Of a stretch of DNA of 64,000 nt, positions 59,581 to 64,000 are shown one piece after another. The position numbers and the translations under genes are program-made. The stretch is from VAZQ01 sp963725065. Lineage in GTDB: Bacteria > Pseudomonadota > Alphaproteobacteria > Rhizobiales > Xanthobacteraceae. The first letter of the stretch is position 1; every line of letters starts with the position of its first letter. Below the pieces are notes generated by a model. The model searched no databases. It saw only the letters and a program-made list of their open reading frames with translations, and was not told the DNA's origin. The stretch lies in contig CAVRXD010000023.1 in the NCBI GenBank assembly GCA_963725065.1, positions 116,525 to 180,524 of the forward strand, given 5' to 3'.

Positions 59581-60132
59581 ATGGCGCGCGTTCCCTATCT
59601 CGACCGCAAAGACGTCAAGCCCGAGCACCAGGATCTGCTGGCGCGCGGCATCAACCTCTACCGCGCGCTGGTGCACAGCCCCGACGGCTTGCGCAGCTTC
59701 AGCGCGCTCGGGCATTTCATCCGGCACACCAGCCGGCTCGATCCGCGCCTGCGCGAGCTGGCGATCCTGCAGGTCGGCTATCTCGCGCGCTCGCCCTATG
59801 AATATTCCCACCACGTCGAGATCGGCCGCGACTTCGGCGTCAGCGACGAAGACATCCGCGCGATCGCCGACGAGACCGCGGGCCGGCCCACCCAGCTCGA
59901 GCCCATTGCCAAGGCGGTGCTGCGCGCCGCGCGCGAGATGACCACCGACCTGACGATCTCGGAGCAGACCTTCGCGGCGCTGCGCCGCGAGCTCGATCAC
60001 GAGCGCCTGACCGATCTCGTGCTCACCATCGGCTTCTACAACGGGGTCGTTCGCATCCTCGCGACCCTGCAGATCGACGTCGAGGACGGCTATCACAAAT
60101 ATCTCGACGAGTTTCCGCTGCCGAAGGATTGA
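59581..60132 (+). CDS. Carboxymuconolactone decarboxylase family protein
   Basis: The protein has 183 residues and is all-helical. The family core RELAILQVGYLARSPYEYSHHVEIGRDFGVSDEDI has the conserved E-x-x-x-H-like arrangement (Glu and His in YEYSHH) and no AhpD CxxC pair, so it is not a peroxidase partner. Such proteins decarboxylate lactones or act as small dehydratase-like enzymes. It lies 96 bases after the UbiD gene and is likely co-transcribed. The function in this pathway is not determined. Confidence 0.85.
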   Translation: MARVPYLDRKDVKPEHQDLLARGINLYRALVHSPDGLRSFSALGHFIRHTSRLDPRLRELAILQVGYLARSPYEYSHHVEIGRDFGVSDEDIRAIADETAGRPTQLEPIAKAVLRAAREMTTDLTISEQTFAALRRELDHERLTDLVLTIGFYNGVVRILATLQIDVEDGYHKYLDEFPLPKD

Positions 60133-60147
60133 TGCGTCTCTCTCGCG

Positions 60148-60251
60148 CCTCATGGTGAGGAGCGCCGCAAGGCGCGTCTCGAACCATGAGGCCCGATCGG
60201 TGGCCGCCCATCCTTCGAGACGCCGCGCTCCGCGCGGCCCTCAGGATGAGG
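60148..60251. repeat. Dispersed mosaic repeat with two palindromic halves
   Basis: The left half reads CCTCATGGTGAGGAGCGCC ... GGCGCGTCTCGAACCATGAGG, and the right half CATCCTTCGAGACGC ... CTCAGGATGAGG. Each half can fold on itself. I recall this type from intergenic DNA of Bradyrhizobium and Rhodopseudomonas. It begins 16 bases after the CMD stop. Confidence 0.65.
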
Positions 60252-60269
60252 CGGATCAGCAGCGCGCGG

Positions 60270-60383
60270 CCATTGTTAATAACAATGAAATTAACAATGG
60301 GACTTCTGCACAAAGGCTGATTTTTCAGCGCTTTGGCGCGATCGGCTCGCGCCGATAACAATGGATAACAATGAAAAACAATG
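60270..60383. repeat. AACAATG repeat cluster with an 11-bp perfect inverted repeat
   Basis: CCATTGTTAAT (60270-60280) and ATTAACAATGG (60290-60300) form a perfect inverted repeat with a 9-base spacer. AACAATG occurs directly at 60281, 60293, 60357, 60367 and 60377. The AT-rich motifs stand out from the GC-rich surroundings. No coding capacity is visible. They could be binding sites for a regulator or nucleoid protein, or the end of a small mobile element. Confidence 0.65.
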
Positions 60384-60568
60384 AATCCGCAGCATTGATG
60401 CGGTTTCCGCGGCAGGCTGGTTGATCCTTTGGGGGGCGTCTCAGCGCGCGATCACCTGCGTGTCAGGTAGCGGACGCACTGAGCGAGTATCGGGATTTAT
60501 ATATAGATTCGTTACGTAGTCAATATCTATTTCGCGATGTAGCCGAAGTTGGTCCGAGCCTCCAGGTC

Positions 60569-60648
60569 GTCATGCGCGGGCTTGACCCGCGCATCCATCA
60601 TTCTTCGCAAAGAGCGAGATGGATCGCCGGGTCAAGCCCGGCGATGAC
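60569..60648. repeat. Dispersed hairpin repeat, full copy
   Basis: GTCATGCGCGGG/CCCGCGCATCCATC at the left and GATGGATCGCCGGG/CCCGGCGATGAC at the right form two adjacent hairpins and, together, an outer inverted repeat. A related half copy is at 25255. The 90-base AT-rich stretch before it (about 60480-60545) and the rest up to the Bug gene show no other feature. Confidence 0.68.
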
Positions 60649-60700
60649 AGCGTGGGGTAGGCCCCCGGCACCGCGCGCGCGAGCGAAGCCGCGGAGGCGT

Positions 60701-61676
60701 TCACTCCGCCTGCACGCCGGCGGTCTTGATCACCGTCGTCCACTTGTCGCGCTCGCGGGCGAGGAAGGCCGCGAACTCGTCCGGTGAGCTGGTCTTGGCA
60801 TCGACGTTGAGCTTGGTGAGCGTGGCGCCGATCTCGGGGGATTTCAGGCTTTCGTTGATCGCGGCGTTGAGCTTGGCCACGATCGCCGCCGGCGTGCCCG
60901 CGGGCGCCACGACAGCCGTGAACGAGACCGACGTGAAATCGGGAACGCCGGCTTCGATCATGGTCGGCAGGTCGGGCGTCTGCGCGCCGCGGGTCTCGCT
61001 GGTCGACGCCAGCCCCCGGACATTGCCGGCCTGCACCAGCGGCAGCGACGCCGCCGGGTTCTCGAACGAGAACTGGGTCTCGCCCGCGACCACGGCCTGG
61101 GTCGAGAGACCGCCGCCCTTGTAGGGCACGTGCACGACGTCGAGCCCGAGCCGTTGCTTGAACATCTCCCCGATCAGGTGCGGCGGCGTGCCGATCCCGG
61201 CCGAGGAATAGTTGAGCTTGCCCGGCCGCGCGCGCGCGAGCGCGATCAGCTCCTGCACCGACGTCACGCCGAGCCCCGGGATTGACGATCAGCAGATTGG
61301 AGGTGGTGCCGAGCATCGCGATCGGCGCGAAGCCTTTGACCGGATCGTAGTTCACGTTCTTGTAGATCAGCGGGCTGATCACGAGCGTGCTGGTGTTGCC
61401 GAGCAGCAGGGTGTAGCCGTCCGGATCGGATTCGGCGACCACGCGCGCGCCGATCGTGCCGCCCGCGCCCGGCCTGTTGTCGATCACCACGCTTTGCCCG
61501 AGCGTCCCCGAGATGCGCTGGCCGATGAGCCGCGCCATCACGTCGGCGGGACCTCCCGGCGCGAAGCCGACGACCATCCGGATCGGCTTGCTCGGAAACG
61601 ACTGCGCCGATGCGCTGCCACCAAGCCCGCAGGCGGCGGCGAGCAGCGCGCACACAAACATCCGCTTGCTGACCAC
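60701..61676 (-). pseudogene. Bug/TctC family substrate-binding protein, frameshifted
   Basis: GTG 61676, with GGGAG upstream, or ATG 61661 begins the signal peptide (KRMFVCALLAAACGLGGSAS). Bug sequence follows: SFPSKPIRMVVGFAPGGPAD, VVIDNRPGAGGTIGARVVAE, PDGYTLLLGNTSTLVISPL and SNLLIVNPG. From about 61277 the family sequence continues one frame over as LGVTSVQELIALARARPGKL, then VHVPYKGGGLSTQAVVAGE, and ends at 60701. The run CCCC at 61274-61277 (plus strand) with one base too many explains the break. The restored length is about 324 residues. It lies downstream of an NMT1-type gene on the same strand, with no tctAB. Confidence 0.8.
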
Positions 61677-61712
61677 TGTCTTGCTCCCTGCCGGATGCGA
61701 TCGGCGCACCGG

Positions 61713-62702
61713 TTATTTCGCCGGCCCCAGCAGAGTATCGTCCAGATATCGGCGGATGTCGCCCTGGGGCCTCGCCGGCAATTCCTCGCCCTCGACCATG
61801 ATGTCGATCATCGCCTGCAGCACGTCGAGATCGACCTTGCCGTCGCGGGGATAGGCATCCTTGTTCTTCACGATCATCTCTTCATAGGTGGCGGCGGCGA
61901 TCTCGGGCGACAGCTTGAGCTCCGCGGCCAGGAGCTGCTCGGCTTCGGCGCGATTGGCGGGATCGTACAGCCACGCCACGCCGGCGAGCCACGCCTTGGC
62001 GAAGCCCTGCGCCGCCGCGGTGTTGCTCTTCACCCAGGCATCGTTGGTGGCGAAGCAGACGAAGGGAAATTTCGGCGCCACCTCGCGGAAGGTGCCGATG
62101 ACGGGAAAGCCGCCGGCCGTGGCGGTCAGCGATTGCGGCGGCACCAGCCAGACCGCGTCGAGCGCGCCGGCCTGCAGCCCGCTGAAAATCTGCGCGCTGC
62201 CCTGCCCCGCCACCACGTCGTAGTCGGACGGCTCGAGCCCGCGCGCCTTCAGGAGCCGGCGCAGCAGAATGGTCGAGCCCGACTTGATCGACGAGGTGCC
62301 GACCACCTTGCCCTTGAGCTCGCTCGCGCTCTTGAGACCCTTCTTGCCGACCACGACGCCGGGATGGATGCCCATGGAGACCAGCGACAGATGGGTGCCC
62401 TTGCCGCCCGACTCGATGAAGCTGATCACCGCGTTGCAGGTGTTGTGCATGATGTTGAGCGAGCCCGACGCCACCGCCTGCATGCCCGGCGAGACGCCGA
62501 TCGACACGGGGTCGATCTCGACGCCGTTGGCGGCAAAGAAGCCCTTCTTGGCCGCGACCACGCCCGGCCACACCGTCGCTGTCGGAGAGACCTGGCCGAA
62601 GGAGACCTTGGTGGCGGACCAGCGCGGAGCCGCGCCGAGCGCGAACGTCTGCAGCGCCAGCAGCGCCGGCCATACGAGCCTGATCCCAAGATGCATCCGC
62701 AT
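61713..62702 (-). CDS. NMT1/SsuA-type ABC transporter substrate-binding protein
   Basis: The protein has 329 residues; AAGGAG precedes the ATG. A hydrophobic N-terminus (MRMHLGIRLVWPALLALQTFA) is followed by KVSFGQVSPTATVWPGVVAAK, GFFAANGVEIDPVSIG, ASGSLNIMHNTCNAVISFIE and ASELKGKVVGTSSIKSGST, the NMT1-like order. It has no ATPase or permease next to it. The next gene in transcription order is a Bug protein 36 bases away, an unusual pairing of binding-protein families. The ligand is unknown. Confidence 0.83.
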   Translation of the reverse strand: MRMHLGIRLVWPALLALQTFALGAAPRWSATKVSFGQVSPTATVWPGVVAAKKGFFAANGVEIDPVSIGVSPGMQAVASGSLNIMHNTCNAVISFIESGGKGTHLSLVSMGIHPGVVVGKKGLKSASELKGKVVGTSSIKSGSTILLRRLLKARGLEPSDYDVVAGQGSAQIFSGLQAGALDAVWLVPPQSLTATAGGFPVIGTFREVAPKFPFVCFATNDAWVKSNTAAAQGFAKAWLAGVAWLYDPANRAEAEQLLAAELKLSPEIAAATYEEMIVKNKDAYPRDGKVDLDVLQAMIDIMVEGEELPARPQGDIRRYLDDTLLGPAK

Positions 62703-63104
62703 CGTCTCCTTGGCGCTGCCGAATTCGCGTCGCCGGTTTCATCTCCCCGCCGGTCATCGTGAGCCGCCGGCCGATCGGCGCAGTACGCTGCGCTCTTGTT
62801 GAGGTGGAGTCTATGTGAGCGGGCCATGCATGCTCAAGCCCGATCATGCGCAAGCACGATTGCGGAGATTGGCCGCAGCGATCATCATGGCCGCGCCAAT
62901 AGAGCGTGTCCTGCTGCAATGGAATCAGTTCGTGCGGCAAACCGATACTGATAGGAACGTCAAATCGATGTGCATGACAGCGAACCGGGCGTACCGGCAT
63001 CGGAGCTTCCGCGGTGTCTCCGCTCCCTTCTCTGCGGCGGGCTATTATCCTATGATATCAGCAATCTCGGGCACGGAAAAACCCGCACAAGTGCGGAGAT
63101 GTCA
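62703..63104. promoter_or_regulatory. Divergent intergenic region with a shared 19-base motif
   Basis: This 402-base spacer lies between divergent binding-protein genes. TGATAGGAACGTCAAATCG at 62949-62967 differs at one base from the element at 9139-9157 in the symmetric promoter region. It lies about 140 bases before the plus-strand start. No other clear structure is visible. Confidence 0.4.
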
Positions 63105-64000
63105 ATGCGGGCAATATTCATCGGTGCAGTTTGCACCGTGGCGATGATCGCCGGGGTGACCAAAGCGGCACACTCGCAGGACGCGCTCAAATTGGCGGTG
63201 CCCCAGCGTGGCTCATGGGACGCGGGCCTTCCCGAGCTCGGCAAGCGCGGCAACATCTTCAAAAAGCACGGGCTCGACCTTGAAATACTCTACACTCAGG
63301 CCGGCCCGGAATCGATTCAGGCACTCATTGCGGGGAGCGTCGACATCGCGACCGCAAGCGGCGTGCAGGCCGCCTTCGGAACATTCGGCAAGGGAGCTCC
63401 CATCCGCATCATCAGCAGCGAGATCATCGGCTCTCCCGATCTCTATTGGTATGTCCCGACCAACTCCCCGATCCGAAAGATCGAAGACTTCAACGGCAAG
63501 ACCGTCGCCTATTCGCTCACCGGCTCGTCGAGCCACGCCGGGCTGCTTGCGCTGATTGCGCAGTACAAGCTCACAGCCAAGCCGACTTCTACAGGCAGCA
63601 TCAGCGCGACACTGACCCAAACGATGACCGGGCAGGTCGATGTGGGCTTCTCCGGAATTCCGTTCTTCCTCGATCAGATGGAGGACGGTAAAATCCGCAT
63701 CATCGCCACCGGCAGTGACGTCGACGCGCTCAAGAGCCGCAGCGGACGCGTGAACATCACCAACCTTCAGACGCTTCAAAATCGCCGTGACGTCCTGGTG
63801 CGCTTCCATGCCGCCTACAAGGAAACGATCGAATGGATGTATTCGGATCCGGCCGCGCTCAAGATTTTCAGCGAATTCACCAATCTCCCGGAAAGGGTGG
63901 TGAGCAAGGTCCGCGAGCTTGTGCCAAAGGAGACCTTGGCGCCCGACCGGATAGTGGGTGTCGATCAGATCATCGCAGAAGCAGTCGGCATGAAATTCCT
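63105..64000 (+). CDS. NMT1/SsuA-type ABC transporter substrate-binding protein, 3' end missing
   Basis: The frame is open from ATG 63105 to the window end (298 codons); GGAG lies 7 bases before the ATG. The signal peptide is MRAIFIGAVCTVAMIAGVTK, with cleavage near AAHSQD. LAVPQRGSWDAGLPELGKRG, IFKKHGLDLEILYTQAGPES, IQALIAGSVDIATASGVQAAF and KIEDFNGKTVAYSLTGSSS show the NMT1/SsuA fold. The ATPase and permease genes may follow beyond the window. The composition is slightly less GC-rich than its neighbours. Confidence 0.85.
   Translation, partial: MRAIFIGAVCTVAMIAGVTKAAHSQDALKLAVPQRGSWDAGLPELGKRGNIFKKHGLDLEILYTQAGPESIQALIAGSVDIATASGVQAAFGTFGKGAPIRIISSEIIGSPDLYWYVPTNSPIRKIEDFNGKTVAYSLTGSSSHAGLLALIAQYKLTAKPTSTGSISATLTQTMTGQVDVGFSGIPFFLDQMEDGKIRIIATGSDVDALKSRSGRVNITNLQTLQNRRDVLVRFHAAYKETIEWMYSDPAALKIFSEFTNLPERVVSKVRELVPKETLAPDRIVGVDQIIAEAVGMKF

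Overview
The window is a 64 kb piece of a high-GC genome. Gene content, codon use and dispersed repeats point to an alphaproteobacterium of the order Hyphomicrobiales (Rhizobiales), near Bradyrhizobium, Rhodopseudomonas or Pseudolabrys. Three things support this: two copies of an 'agcatgatcc...' palindrome lying directly after stop codons, mosaic hairpin repeats of a kind I remember as common in these genomes, and a large number of Bug-type solute-binding proteins. No rRNA, tRNA, CRISPR array or intact insertion sequence is visible. Species placement is inference.

Layout. (1) 1-11 kb is catabolic: the 3' part of an NDP-forming acyl-CoA synthetase, an MmgE/PrpD protein, a divergent amidohydrolase, two alpha/beta hydrolases (the first without a nucleophile serine), and a gentisate-type route made of a ring-cleaving bicupin dioxygenase, an FAH-type hydrolase and a maleylacetoacetate/maleylpyruvate isomerase-like GST. 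A CocE/NonD hydrolase follows behind a symmetric divergent promoter region. (2) 11-20 kb is one operon-like block: two tandem paralogous Liv-type binding proteins, a MetE-like zinc methyltransferase, livHMGF and an amidohydrolase. (3) 20-36 kb holds a cytochrome b561, a Bug protein, a solitary hyuA, an SsuABC/TauABC-type importer followed by a 4,5-dihydroxyphthalate decarboxylase-like protein, two creatinase-like M24 proteins, an MmgE/PrpD protein and a convergent hyuA-hyuB pair. (4) 37-45 kb encodes a soluble hybrid kinase of about 2100 residues with eleven near-identical 92-residue HAMP units, and a REC-PAS-HWE kinase-REC protein. (5) 45.5-50 kb is assimilatory nitrite reduction: nirA, an Fe-S flavoprotein reductase and a 3'-truncated cysG. 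(6) 50-57.6 kb, minus strand, reads amidohydrolase, cupin, two Bug proteins, CocE hydrolase, tctB, tctA. (7) 57.8-64 kb has a UbiD decarboxylase and a carboxymuconolactone-decarboxylase-family protein, then a repeat-rich spacer, a Bug protein and two NMT1-type binding proteins, the last cut by the window end.

Working picture: an accessory region for scavenging and breaking down small carboxylated, aromatic and N-heterocyclic compounds, rich in binding proteins (ten, counting the decarboxylase-like one) and without a single recognisable transcription factor. Four genes (near 30.48, 32.19, 58.52 and 61.28 kb) are each broken by what looks like one inserted base while the downstream frame stays well conserved; this suggests either sequence errors or very recent decay. 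cysG ends abruptly where convergent tctA begins, so 50.02 kb is a rearrangement or assembly junction.
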